A stretch of 57,670 nt of DNA from contig NZ_CAHJWH010000002.1 in assembly GCF_903642205.1 (NCBI RefSeq), forward strand, positions 1 to 57,670. The letters are read 5' to 3'. The notes below the pieces were generated by a model. That model saw nothing but the letters and a program-made list of their open reading frames with translations. It was not told the origin of the DNA and made no database searches. Of this stretch, positions 50,087 to 57,670 are shown one piece after another. Made by a program: the position numbers and the translations under genes. The number at the start of each line of letters is the position of its first letter. The stretch's first letter is position 1. The DNA comes from Caulobacter sp. S45. Lineage in GTDB: Bacteria; Pseudomonadota; Alphaproteobacteria; Caulobacterales; Caulobacteraceae.

Positions 50087-50452
50087 CTAAACCGTCCGGC
50101 GCCTGCGGCGCTTGCGATCGAGCACCGTCATCAGATCGTTGTTCTCTTCGATCCGCAGCATGCGGATGTCGCGTAATGACGGGACGAACCAATCGTATTC
50201 TTCCGCCAAATCCTGCACCACGGCGATGCAATCAGTCGCGTCGATCTCATCCAATGCGAAGTAAACCGAGCCCTGCTTGTTTTCGAACCCGTTGGCTTCC
50301 AGAAAGCGGCGCACATCAGAGTAAGCATTACGCCAGGAGTCGTTTTTATAGAGTTGCTCAAGCAACTCAGTGTTGAAGTCGAAGGTGATCGCGTACACGC
50401 GCTGCCGTCCTCGCGCCCTGTTATGCCCGAGACCAGCTGTAGCGATCGCCAT
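50087..50452 (-). CDS. VapD-family (Cas2-like fold) protein inserted in the sdh operon
   Basis: A 121-residue protein. From residue 19 it matches VapD: VYAITFDFNTELLEQLY, RRFLEANGFENKQGSVYFAL and DIRMLRIEENNDLM. VapD proteins are small endoribonucleases with a ferredoxin/Cas2-like fold, known as virulence-associated or toxin-like proteins. An alternative GTG start at 50398 (with GAGGAC before it) gives exactly the usual N-terminus and 103 residues. The ATG at 50452 (GAGGGTGG upstream) adds an 18-residue extension. It lies nine bases after sdhA and nine before sdhB. GC is about 54%, far below its neighbours, which suggests transfer. No antitoxin partner is visible. Confidence 0.85.
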   Translation of the reverse strand: MAIATAGLGHNRARGRQRVYAITFDFNTELLEQLYKNDSWRNAYSDVRRFLEANGFENKQGSVYFALDEIDATDCIAVVQDLAEEYDWFVPSLRDIRMLRIEENNDLMTVLDRKRRRRRTV

Positions 50453-50461
50453 CGTCCACCC

Positions 50462-52252
50462 TCAGTACACCCGCCTCTTAGGCGGAATGTACGACACGTC
50501 GTTGGTCATGGTGTAGGTGTGCACCGGGCGGTAGTCGATCGACACCTTGCCCGTGCCGGCATCCAGCCACGCCAAGGTGTGCTTCATCCACTCCGCATCG
50601 TTGCGATCCGGATAGTCGTCCCGGGCGTGGGCCCCTCTACTCTCCGGGCGGTTGACGGCGGAGTTCACCGTCACCGCCGCCTGGCCGATCAGGTTGTCGA
50701 ATTCAAGCGTTTCCATCAGGTCGGTGTTCCAGATCATCCCGCGGTCGGTGGTGCGGATGTCGGCGACCTTGTCGTAGACGTCGGCGATGCGCTTGACGCC
50801 CTGCTGCAGGGTGTCGTCGATGCGGAACACCGCCACATCCTCCTGCATCGCCTTCTGCATCTCCATCCGAAGGGTCGAGGTCGGCGTGGAGCCGGAGGCG
50901 TTGCGGAAGCGGTCCAGCCGGGCGAGGTGGGGATCGGTAAGGCTGTCCGGGATGTCCCGCTGGGCCTCGCCGGGCTTGACGATCTCAGCCGCCCGCAGGC
51001 CCGCCGCGCGCCCGAACACCACAAGGTCGGTCAGCGAGTTGGAGCCCAGCCGGTTGGCGCCGTGGATGGAGACGCAGGCGGCCTCGCCCACCGCCATCAG
51101 GCCAGGCACCACGTGGTCGTTGTCCTCGCCGACCTTGGTGAGCACCTCGCCGTGGTAGTTCGCCGGAATGCCGCCCATGTTGTAGTGGACGGTCGGAAGG
51201 ACCGGGATCGGCTCCTTGGTGACGTCCACGCCGGCGAAGATGCGCGCGGACTCCGAGATGCCGGGCAGCCGCTCGTGGATCACCGCAGGATCGAGGTGGT
51301 CCAGGTGCAGGAAGATGTGGTCCTTGTTCGGACCGACGCCGCGCCCTTCCTTGATCTCCACCGTCATCGAGCGGCTGACCACGTCGCGTGACGCCAAGTC
51401 CTTGGCCGAAGGGGCGTAGCGCTCCATGAAGCGCTCCCCCTCCGAATTGGTCAGGTAACCGCCCTCGCCCCGCACGCCCTCGGTGATCAGCACGCCGGCG
51501 CCATAGATCCCCGTGGGGTGGAACTGCACGAACTCCATGTCCTGCAGCGGAAGCCCCGCCCGCAGGATCATGGCGTTGCCGTCGCCGGTGCAGGTGTGGG
51601 CCGAGGTGCAGGAGAGATAGGCCCGGCCGTAGCCGCCGGTGGCCAGGATCACCAGTTGGGCGGAGAAGCGATGCAGGGTGCCGTCGTCCAGCTTCCACGC
51701 GGTGACGCCGCGGCAGGCCCCCTCGTCCATGATCAGGTCGAGCGCGAAATACTCGGTGAAGAACTCCACCGAGCGGCGCAGCGACTGGCCGTAGAGGGTG
51801 TGCAGGATGGCGTGGCCGGTGCGGTCGGCGGCGGCGCAGGTGCGCTGGATCGGCCCCTCGCCGAAGTTCTTGGTCATGCCGCCGAAGGCGCGCTGATAGA
51901 TCTTGCCCTCGTCGGTGCGGGAGAAGGGCACGCCCCAGTGCTCCAGCTCATAGACGGCGGCCGGGGCGTTGCGGGTCAGGTATTCGATGGCGTCCTGGTC
52001 GCCGAGCCAGTCGGAGCCCTTGACGGTGTCGTACATGTGCCAGCGCCAGTCGTCCGCGCCCATGTTGCCCAGCGAGGCGGAGATGCCGCCCTGGGCCGCC
52101 ACAGTGTGCGATCGCGTCGGGAAAACTTTGGAGACGCAGGCGGTCTTCAGGCCGGCCTGCGCGCAGCCGAGGGCGGCGCGGAGGCCGGAGCCGCCTGCCC
52201 CGACCACCACCACGTCGTAGACGTGGTCGACGAACTTATAGGCCGAGGCCAT
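50462..52252 (-). CDS. sdhA: succinate dehydrogenase flavoprotein subunit
   Basis: A 596-residue subunit that oxidises succinate to fumarate. The FAD motif [20 protein letters not shown] is N-terminal. His49 in [10 protein letters not shown] is the covalent FAD site, and the active-site region [15 protein letters not shown] is intact. The ATG at 52252 lies two bases after the sdhD stop. The VapD-like gene follows nine bases after its own stop. Confidence 0.97.
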   Translation of the reverse strand: MASAYKFVDHVYDVVVVGAGGSGLRAALGCAQAGLKTACVSKVFPTRSHTVAAQGGISASLGNMGADDWRWHMYDTVKGSDWLGDQDAIEYLTRNAPAAVYELEHWGVPFSRTDEGKIYQRAFGGMTKNFGEGPIQRTCAAADRTGHAILHTLYGQSLRRSVEFFTEYFALDLIMDEGACRGVTAWKLDDGTLHRFSAQLVILATGGYGRAYLSCTSAHTCTGDGNAMILRAGLPLQDMEFVQFHPTGIYGAGVLITEGVRGEGGYLTNSEGERFMERYAPSAKDLASRDVVSRSMTVEIKEGRGVGPNKDHIFLHLDHLDPAVIHERLPGISESARIFAGVDVTKEPIPVLPTVHYNMGGIPANYHGEVLTKVGEDNDHVVPGLMAVGEAACVSIHGANRLGSNSLTDLVVFGRAAGLRAAEIVKPGEAQRDIPDSLTDPHLARLDRFRNASGSTPTSTLRMEMQKAMQEDVAVFRIDDTLQQGVKRIADVYDKVADIRTTDRGMIWNTDLMETLEFDNLIGQAAVTVNSAVNRPESRGAHARDDYPDRNDAEWMKHTLAWLDAGTGKVSIDYRPVHTYTMTNDVSYIPPKRRVY

Positions 52253-52254
52253 GA

Positions 52255-52656
52255 CTAGTGGGCTCCTACGCCCAGCAGGGCGACTTTCAGGACGGAGAAC
52301 ACCCCGATCGCCGCGGCCAGCCAGCACAGGCCGGAATTCAGCAGCAGCAGGGGGAGTTTGCGGTTGGGGATGTGAATGTAGTCTTCGATGATCACCTGCA
52401 TTCCCATTTTCATATGGAGTGCGGAGACGAAGATCAGAAGGGCCGCCATCACCGCGTTGACCGGCGACTGCAAGAAGCCGACCGCGCCCGCATAGCCGCC
52501 TTGCCCGAGCTTGACCCCCGCATAGACCGCCCAGAGCGTCAGGGGCACGAGCGCCACCGAGGTGGCGCGCTCGCTGATGAAGCGGCCGACGCCCTCATGG
52601 GCGCTGCCGAGGCCCCGGGCGCGCGAGAGCGGGGTGCGGAGGGAGGATTGCGCCAT
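52255..52656 (-). CDS. sdhD: succinate dehydrogenase membrane anchor subunit D
   Basis: A 133-residue protein with three hydrophobic segments (about residues 33-50, 62-82 and 103-127). The heme/quinone-site region [17 protein letters not shown] contains the conserved His. It anchors SdhAB and binds ubiquinone with SdhC. It lies three bases after sdhC and two before sdhA, so the operon is tightly packed. Confidence 0.92.
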   Translation of the reverse strand: MAQSSLRTPLSRARGLGSAHEGVGRFISERATSVALVPLTLWAVYAGVKLGQGGYAGAVGFLQSPVNAVMAALLIFVSALHMKMGMQVIIEDYIHIPNRKLPLLLLNSGLCWLAAAIGVFSVLKVALLGVGAH

Positions 52657-52659
52657 GGC

Positions 52660-53085
52660 TCAGGACCTCGTCATCAGCGCTAGGGCGAATACCGCGATCC
52701 CCGCCACGATGGCGAAGCCGAAGCAGAGCCAGGCGGTGATGTTGGCGGTGGTGGGCAGGAAGCCCTTGCCGCTGTCGAAGGCGAGGTGCCGCACGCCCGC
52801 CGCCAGATGGTAGAAGTTCGCCACCGTGATCCCGAACAGCACCAGCAGCCCGATCGGCGAGCCGAGCACGCCGGCGAATGCGGTGTAGGCTCCCGGCCCC
52901 GCCGCGAGCGACAGCGCCAGGCCGACCACGATCAGCAGGCCGACATAGAGCGCGCCCCCGCTCACCCGCGTGGCGATGGAGGCGGCCATGGTGACGTGCC
53001 ACCGCCAGACCTGGAGGTGCGGCGACATGGGGCGCGCGCGCACCGCCGTCCCGGGTCCCCTGGCGTCCGCCTTGACCTGGCTCAT
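52660..53085 (-). CDS. sdhC: succinate dehydrogenase cytochrome b556 subunit
   Basis: A 141-residue membrane subunit. It has the family opening RPMSPHLQVWRWHVTMAASI, three membrane segments and the heme-ligand His motif YHLAAGVRHLAFDSG. It is the first gene of sdhC-D-A-(vapD)-B. About 50 bases upstream the minus strand has TTGACT followed by an AT-rich TTTAAAA, a possible but poorly spaced promoter. Confidence 0.94.
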   Translation of the reverse strand: MSQVKADARGPGTAVRARPMSPHLQVWRWHVTMAASIATRVSGGALYVGLLIVVGLALSLAAGPGAYTAFAGVLGSPIGLLVLFGITVANFYHLAAGVRHLAFDSGKGFLPTTANITAWLCFGFAIVAGIAVFALALMTRS

Positions 53086-53215
53086 CCGCGCCCTTTCGCA
53101 CCTGCAACGGGGCCGCTTTTAAACCCGCCCCCCCTCAAGTCAACGAAAGCCCCCAGGTTGTGGCTCTTCGGCAACATGGGTTACGATCCCGTCGCCACGC
53201 TTGACTTGCTGCGGG

Positions 53216-53656
53216 TCAGACCGGGGCCGCCAGGCTCCGTGAAGCGGCCAGACGGGCGAAGGCGAGGGTCAGCGCCTTGCGCCGGGCGCCGACCAGCGGC
53301 GTGAGCGGCGCTTCGGTCAGGATGGCCCCGCCGAACCCGTCGGCAACGATCACGCCGGGGCCCTCCGGCAGGACGGCGCGGGGGAACTCGGGCGCCACGG
53401 CGAAGTAGAAGGCATCGCAGTAGGGCCGGTATTCGCGCCACTTCTGGTCGGCGCGGAAGTCCTCGAGCGAGGACTTGACCTCCACGATGACGACCTCGCC
53501 GCGGGGTCCCAGCGCCATGACGTCGGCGCGCCGGCCGTTCGGCAGCGGCGCCTCCAGCAGGGGCGCATAGCCGAGCTGGGCCATCAGCCGAGCCGCGCCG
53601 CGGGTGACCTGCCCCGTGATCTCAGGCCGGCAGACGATCTTGGCGACAAGGCTCAC
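53216..53656 (-). CDS. mmcB: MmcB-family DNA repair protein
   Basis: A 146-residue protein with a PD-(D/E)XK nuclease-like core. The key residues are Asp in RRADVMALGP and Glu/Lys in VVIVEVKSSLEDF. The family matches Caulobacter MmcB, an SOS-induced protein needed for mitomycin C resistance. A GTTC-N7-GTTC box lies 12 bases upstream of the ATG. It is a single gene between sdhC and the lipocalin gene. Confidence 0.9.
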   Translation of the reverse strand: MSLVAKIVCRPEITGQVTRGAARLMAQLGYAPLLEAPLPNGRRADVMALGPRGEVVIVEVKSSLEDFRADQKWREYRPYCDAFYFAVAPEFPRAVLPEGPGVIVADGFGGAILTEAPLTPLVGARRKALTLAFARLAASRSLAAPV

Positions 53657-53667
53657 CCCGCCAGAAT

Positions 53668-53682
53668 GTTCCGCCTTCGTTC
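53668..53682 (-). promoter_or_regulatory. LexA (SOS) box upstream of mmcB
   Basis: GTTCCGCCTTCGTTC at 53668-53682 fits exactly the alphaproteobacterial LexA operator GTTC-N7-GTTC. Its distance of 12 bases from the mmcB ATG and the SOS control known for Caulobacter mmcB support the call. Confidence 0.85.
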
Positions 53683-53703
53683 GTTGTCAAGCCGTAGAGC
53701 CGG

Positions 53704-54207
53704 CTACGCCCCCTTGTCGTAGATCAGCTTGGAGGTGTCGTAGCCCAGCGACCTGGCGCGGGCGACGAGAGCCGCCTTGTGGGCCTGCAGGTCGGGGGTC
53801 CGGCTGAACAGCCAGAGGTATTTGCCGGTCGGCTCTCCCAGCACCACCCAGCTGTTGTCGGGTGCATAGTCCAGCACCCAGTAATCCTTCGAGATGAAGG
53901 CGAAGAAGGTCAGGCGGAACTTGGCGTTGGTGCCGGGGTCGAGCACCTTCATCATCGGGTGGTACAGCTTGGGCGGTCCCTTGGCGTGGAGACAGGCGTC
54001 CACGACCTTAAAGCCGCCGTCCTCGGCGGGGGTGTAGGTCACCTGGGCGTCGACGCACTCCTCCTCGATCTTGTTGTGCAGTCGGGCCACCTCGTACCAA
54101 CGGCCGGCGTACTTCTGCAGGTCGATGGGCCTGGCCGGTTCGGGCGCCGCCGCGATCAGGGCGAGCCAGAGCGGTGCGAGGACGGCGACGAGGGTGACGG
54201 TGCGCAT
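53704..54207 (-). CDS. lipocalin family protein (Blc-like)
   Basis: A 167-residue exported protein. The signal peptide spans about residues 1-21 (ALIAAAPEPA) without a clear lipobox Cys. The lipocalin signature is DLQKYAGRWYEVARLHNKIE, with the later strand DYWVLDYAPDNSWVVLGEP and LWLFSRTPDL. Bacterial lipocalins bind fatty acids or lysophospholipids in the envelope. The ATG at 54207 starts the signal peptide; the frame is open further upstream but is built from a tandem repeat. Confidence 0.9.
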   Translation of the reverse strand: MRTVTLVAVLAPLWLALIAAAPEPARPIDLQKYAGRWYEVARLHNKIEEECVDAQVTYTPAEDGGFKVVDACLHAKGPPKLYHPMMKVLDPGTNAKFRLTFFAFISKDYWVLDYAPDNSWVVLGEPTGKYLWLFSRTPDLQAHKAALVARARSLGYDTSKLIYDKGA

Positions 54208-54228
54208 CGGCTTCAATCTTCGGGCTGG

Positions 54229-54264
54229 AACTGCAAGGGCCTGGAAAACTGCAAGGGCCTGAAA
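54229..54264. repeat. 18-bp tandem direct repeat, two copies
   Basis: Two consecutive 18-base copies, aactgcaagggcctggaa (54229-54246) and aactgcaagggcctgaaa (54247-54264), lie 22 bases upstream of the lipocalin start. They could be a simple duplication or paired regulator sites. Confidence 0.7.
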
Positions 54265-54430
54265 CAGGTCTATGTTCGGCCATTTGGGCGAGATGGCGGC
54301 GAGCGCGGACAGCCGCTCCCGACGCCGCTCGCGGGCGCACGGGATCATGGCCGCCCCGCCGAGAGCTTGTCAAAGCGCCAGGAACACCGGCCGGGTCGCA
54401 GCGCTTCTCCCTGCAACCGAGGAGGACGCC

Positions 54431-54589
54431 ATGCCCGACGCCGAGACGCCCGACGCCAACAAGGAAGCCCGCGACGACGCGGCGGGGAAGACCCCTGAGC
54501 AGCAGGCCAAGGAAGGCAAGGCGTTCCTCGAGGACGAACGCAAGCGCGAGCTGCCGAAGGACAACTGGCCAGGCAAGGGCGAGCATTGA
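54431..54589 (+). CDS. short acidic/charged protein upstream of the photolyase
   Basis: A 52-residue, highly polar protein (MPDAETPDANKEARDDAAG and ending DERKRELPKDNWPGKGEH) with no Cys and no hydrophobic core, so it is probably disordered. The ATG has a strong GAGGAGG site. Its stop overlaps the TTG start of the photolyase gene, indicating translational coupling. The function is unknown; similar small proteins are often annotated as hypothetical. Confidence 0.65.
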   Translation: MPDAETPDANKEARDDAAGKTPEQQAKEGKAFLEDERKRELPKDNWPGKGEH

Positions 54590-56169
54590 GGTCAGGCGAC
54601 GGGCCCGGCGCCTCTCCTCCGCAGACCCAGGGGTCGCTCCGGCTGGTCCTGGGCGACCAGATCAGCGACGGGCGGCTGTCCTCCCTGCGTGATCTCGACC
54701 CCCGGCGGGACGTGGTGCTGCTGGCCGAGGTGATGAGCGAGGCCAGCTATGTCCGCCATCACAAGCAGAAGTTCGCCCTGGTCTTCTCGGGCATGCGCCA
54801 GTTCGCCGACCGGCTGAGGGACCAGGGCGCGGTGGTGCGATACGTGCGGCTGGACGACCCCGCCAACACCCACAGCCTGAACGGCGAGGTGCTGCGCGCC
54901 CTGGAGGACCAGCCATTCGGGCGGGTGGTGGTCACCGAGCCCGGCGAGTGGCGCCTGGTCCAAGCTTTCGACGAGCTGGCCCACGTGGCGGCCGTGCCGG
55001 TGGAGATGAGGCCCGACGACCGCTTCATCTGCTCGCGCGCCGAGTTCGAGGCCTGGGCCAATGACGGCCGCGGCGAGCTGCGCATGGAGTTCTTCTACCG
55101 CCTGATGCGCCGCAAGACCGGCCTGCTGATGGACGGCGACAAGCCCACCGGCGGCCGCTGGAACTTCGACGCGGAGAACCGCAAGCGCCTGCCCAAGGGC
55201 AAGGCGATTCCCCCGCGTCACATGATCGAGCCGAACGGGCTCACCCGCCAGGTCATGGGCGAGATGGCCGCCCGCTTTCCGGACAATTTCGGGACCATGG
55301 AAGGCTTCAACTTTCCCACCAACCCGCAGGAGGCCGAGGCGGCGCTGGACCACTTCATCACCCGCCACCTGCCGGAGTTCGGCGACTGGCAGGACTTCAT
55401 GAAGTCGGGCGAGCCCTGGATGTGGCACGCCCACATCTCGGCCGGCATGAACCTGGGGCTGATCGATCCCCTGGACGCCTGCCGCCGGGCGGAGGCCGAA
55501 TACCGCGCCGGCCGTGCGCCGGTGAACGCGGTGGAGGGCTTCGTCCGCCAGATCCTGGGCTGGCGCGAATACGTGCGCGGCGTCTACTGGCTGAAGGGGC
55601 CGGACTACAGGACGACCAACGCGCTGCAGGCCGACCGCCGCCTGCCCTGGTCCTACTGGTCGGCCGAGACCAGGATGGCCTGCGTGGCCGACGTGGTGGC
55701 GGTGACCCGCGACCACGCCTACGCCCACCACATCCAGCGGCTGATGGTGACCGGCAACCTGGCCATGCTGCTGGGCGTGCACCCCGACGAGATCAACGAC
55801 TGGTACATGGTCGTCTATGCCGACGCCTACGAATGGGTGGAGCTGCCCAACACCCACGGCATGGCCACCTTCGCCGACGGGGGCGTCATGAGCTCCAAGC
55901 CTTATGCGGGGTCGGGCGCCTACATCAACCGCATGTCGGACTATTGCGGGGGCTGCGCCTATGACGTGAAGGACCGGCTCGGGGACAACGCCTGCCCGTT
56001 CAACGCCCTCTATTGGGATTTTCTGATCCGCAACCGGGCGCGTCTCGGCGCCAATCCTCGCATGAGCATCCCCTACGCCGCCGTGGATCGCATGGGGGCG
56101 GACGACGTGGAGGCGATCGGGCGAAAGGCGGAAAGCCTGAAGGAGAAGTTGGGCGCGACACGGCGCTAA
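54586..56169 (+). CDS. Fe-S photolyase/cryptochrome (FeS-BCP, PhrB-like (6-4) photolyase)
   Basis: A 527-residue light-dependent repair flavoprotein. The start reads LRLVLGDQISDGRLSSL, as in the photolyase-related group. The FAD-binding helical domain includes RQILGWREYVRGVYWLKGPDY and HAYAHHIQRLMVTGN. C-terminal cluster cysteines are in YCGGCAYDVKD and DNACPFNALYWDFL, with a fourth in the earlier MACVADVVAV. This matches Agrobacterium PhrB, which repairs (6-4) photoproducts. Only a TTG at 54586 gives a full-length start. It overlaps the stop of the small upstream gene. Confidence 0.93.
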   Translation: MRSGDGPGASPPQTQGSLRLVLGDQISDGRLSSLRDLDPRRDVVLLAEVMSEASYVRHHKQKFALVFSGMRQFADRLRDQGAVVRYVRLDDPANTHSLNGEVLRALEDQPFGRVVVTEPGEWRLVQAFDELAHVAAVPVEMRPDDRFICSRAEFEAWANDGRGELRMEFFYRLMRRKTGLLMDGDKPTGGRWNFDAENRKRLPKGKAIPPRHMIEPNGLTRQVMGEMAARFPDNFGTMEGFNFPTNPQEAEAALDHFITRHLPEFGDWQDFMKSGEPWMWHAHISAGMNLGLIDPLDACRRAEAEYRAGRAPVNAVEGFVRQILGWREYVRGVYWLKGPDYRTTNALQADRRLPWSYWSAETRMACVADVVAVTRDHAYAHHIQRLMVTGNLAMLLGVHPDEINDWYMVVYADAYEWVELPNTHGMATFADGGVMSSKPYAGSGAYINRMSDYCGGCAYDVKDRLGDNACPFNALYWDFLIRNRARLGANPRMSIPYAAVDRMGADDVEAIGRKAESLKEKLGATRR

Positions 56170-56193
56170 TCCAGGCCTCCAACCCAGACGCCC

Positions 56194-56448
56194 TCAGGCC
56201 TCCGGCGTGTCCTCCGCATCGTAGGCGCCGGGATCGAGCCGCTCATCCTCCCCGTGCGCAGGGTCGGAGAGCACGAAGCGCCGGTCGCAGTAGCCGCACT
56301 CCACAAAGCCCTTGGCGCCCATCTCCAGATAGACCCGGGGATGGCCGAGCGCGCCGCCGACGCCGTCGCAGCTCACCCGGTGGGTGTCCACCATGACCAC
56401 CTCCGGCGGTCCGGGCGCGGCGGTGGCCAGGGTTGAGGACAGGGACAT
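56194..56448 (-). CDS. zinc-finger domain protein (zf-CHCC, NDUFS6-like)
   Basis: An 84-residue protein with the Cys-His-Cys-Cys zinc pattern VSCDGVGGALGHPRVYLEM and VECGYCDRRFVL. The domain is that of the mitochondrial complex I subunit NDUFS6 and its alphaproteobacterial homologues. The C-terminus is acidic. The bacterial role is thought to be in complex I, but that is inference. It is convergent with the photolyase. Confidence 0.88.
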   Translation of the reverse strand: MSLSSTLATAAPGPPEVVMVDTHRVSCDGVGGALGHPRVYLEMGAKGFVECGYCDRRFVLSDPAHGEDERLDPGAYDAEDTPEA

Positions 56449-56558
56449 GGACCGGAGCTCCAGCTTGGCAAGGCGGGCCGCGCCGCCTACCTATGCACCG
56501 GGCCTGGACGCGTCAACGAACCGACCGCCCGCCGCTCCCAAGGATCGTCAAGCCCCGC

Positions 56559-57533
56559 ATGAGCGCTCCCGCCGCAGCCCCCGAGTTCGCCCTCCAGGCC
56601 GAGGGGCTGGTCAAGACCTATCCCGCCAGCAAGATGACGCCGGAAAAGACGGCGCTGCGCGGCATCGACCTGGCCATCCCGCGGGGCTCTATCTTCGGGC
56701 TGCTGGGGCCGAATGGGGCGGGCAAGTCCACCTTTATCAACATCTTGGCCGGGATGGTGAACAAAACGGCCGGCAAGGTGCGCATCTGGGGCATGGACAT
56801 CGATGTCCAGCCCAGGACGGCCCGCGGAGCCATCGGCGTCGTGCACCAGGAGATCGTGTCGGACGTCTTCTTCACCCCACGCGAGGCGCTGGAGGTCCAG
56901 GCCGGGTTCTACGGCGTCAGGAAGGCCGACCGCAAGACGGACGAAATCCTGGCCAGCCTGGGTCTGACCGACAAGGCCGACGCCTATGTGCGCCAGCTCT
57001 CCGGCGGCATGAAGCGGCGGCTGATGGTGGCCAAGGCGATGGTCCACTCCCCGCCCATCCTGATCCTGGACGAGCCCACCGCAGGCGTCGACGTGGAGCT
57101 CCGCCGCCAGCTGTGGGAGCGGGTGCAGGCGCTGAACGCGCTCGGCGTCACCATCGTGCTGACCACCCACTATCTTGAGGAGGCCCAGGCCCTGTGCGAC
57201 CAGATCGCCATCGTCAACCGGGGCGTGGTGGTCGCCTGCGAGCCGACCCCCCAGCTGCTCCGCCGCCTGGACACCCGATCCGTGGTCATCGTCCCGGTCC
57301 TCCCTCTTGAAGCTGCGCCCCTGCTGGACGGGTTCGACGCCGACCTGCGTCCCGACGGGCGGCTGGCCGTGACCTACAAGAGCGAGCAGTCCAGCGTCGA
57401 GGCGGTGTTGGCTGCGGTCCGCGCCGCGGGGGTGCAGATCCGCGATCTGACCACCGAGCAGCCGGACCTGGAGGACGTGTTCCTCTCCCTCACCTACGGC
57501 GACGTCGCCGAGCTGAGCCCCACCCGTTTCTGA
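56559..57533 (+). CDS. ABC transporter ATP-binding protein (ABC-2 type exporter)
   Basis: A 324-residue ATPase with Walker A GPNGAGKST, Q-loop VVHQEIVSDVFF, signature LSGGMKRRLMVAKAM, Walker B LILDEPTAGVD and the switch His in LTTHYLEEA. The C-terminal extension (about residues 240-324) is typical of ABC-2 exporters such as the YadG/DrrA group. No permease is within the window; a tRNA gene follows and the permease may be beyond it. The ATG at 56559 gives MSAPAAAPEFALQAEGLVK. Confidence 0.92.
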   Translation: MSAPAAAPEFALQAEGLVKTYPASKMTPEKTALRGIDLAIPRGSIFGLLGPNGAGKSTFINILAGMVNKTAGKVRIWGMDIDVQPRTARGAIGVVHQEIVSDVFFTPREALEVQAGFYGVRKADRKTDEILASLGLTDKADAYVRQLSGGMKRRLMVAKAMVHSPPILILDEPTAGVDVELRRQLWERVQALNALGVTIVLTTHYLEEAQALCDQIAIVNRGVVVACEPTPQLLRRLDTRSVVIVPVLPLEAAPLLDGFDADLRPDGRLAVTYKSEQSSVEAVLAAVRAAGVQIRDLTTEQPDLEDVFLSLTYGDVAELSPTRF

Positions 57534-57592
57534 CGCCCGCCGCCCGTTGCGCCCCCGGGTCGCCTCGTCTAGGTTCGAGGTCCCGCGCATCT

Positions 57593-57669
<77 letters not shown>

Positions 57670-57670
57670 G

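Noticed and set aside
50087-50452. CRISPR-associated Cas2
   Set aside because: The fold family is related, but there is no Cas1 and no array nearby, and the motifs are those of VapD.

Overview
The window is a contiguous, very GC-rich (roughly 68-70%) chromosomal segment of an alphaproteobacterium, most likely a Caulobacteraceae member of the Phenylobacterium/Caulobacter type. The evidence is the split MetH, an MmcB gene behind a GTTC-N7-GTTC SOS box, several TonB/RND/NodT-type envelope genes, spinster-type MFS, frequent GTG/TTG starts, and palindromic intergenic repeats of kinds common in that group. I see no transposase, integrase, prophage, rRNA or CRISPR array.

Layout. 1-5.9 kb: end of an unknown gene, a small membrane protein, purA behind a PagL-like outer-membrane enzyme, purH preceded by a ZTP (pfl) riboswitch, and a YebC-family regulator. 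6.0-11.9 kb: a tripartite RND efflux operon (outer-membrane factor, adaptor, permease). 12-18.1 kb: a tyrosine-phosphatase-like protein, a class II aldolase, a large TonB-dependent receptor, a frameshifted relic and a divergent MFS transporter. 18.2-35.4 kb: a lipid/acyl-CoA catabolic region with a MaoC hydratase, a regulator with two fused TetR units, two or three thioesterases, a FadB-like fusion enzyme, four acyl-CoA dehydrogenases, a thiolase, a zinc alcohol dehydrogenase, an aminoglycoside-phosphotransferase-like kinase, two SDRs and a quinone oxidoreductase. 36.0-41.1 kb: a methionine/one-carbon operon (metF, MetH N-part, an unknown gene, MetH C-part) driven by a promoter whose -10 lies inside a perfect 20-bp palindrome resembling SahR sites. 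41.4-47.4 kb: a second tripartite RND efflux operon. 47.4-49.2 kb: a fatty acid hydroxylase-like protein and two small envelope proteins. 49.3-53.1 kb: the succinate dehydrogenase operon sdhC-sdhD-sdhA-(vapD)-sdhB, interrupted by a low-GC VapD-family gene. 53.2-57.7 kb: SOS-controlled mmcB, a lipocalin, a short acidic protein translationally coupled to an Fe-S photolyase, a zinc-finger protein, an ABC ATPase and tRNA-Arg(CCG).

How genes work together. The acyl-CoA genes supply all steps of beta-oxidation. They include a heteromeric acyl-CoA dehydrogenase pair (one subunit lacks the catalytic Glu, as in steroid-type enzymes) and a dehydrogenase/kinase pair resembling a split ACAD10/11 or the Lva system for 4-hydroxyacyl-CoAs. 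The reduced cofactors and acetyl-CoA feed the TCA cycle and SDH. purH, metF and metH are linked through folate one-carbon units, and each locus carries its own recognisable cis-regulation.

Most notable signals: the VapD-family gene inside the sdh operon, the ZTP riboswitch before purH, the palindromic operator at metF, the heteromeric dehydrogenase pair, the ACAD/kinase operon, the tandem TetR fusion, the SOS box at mmcB, and four unrelated families of long inverted repeats between genes.
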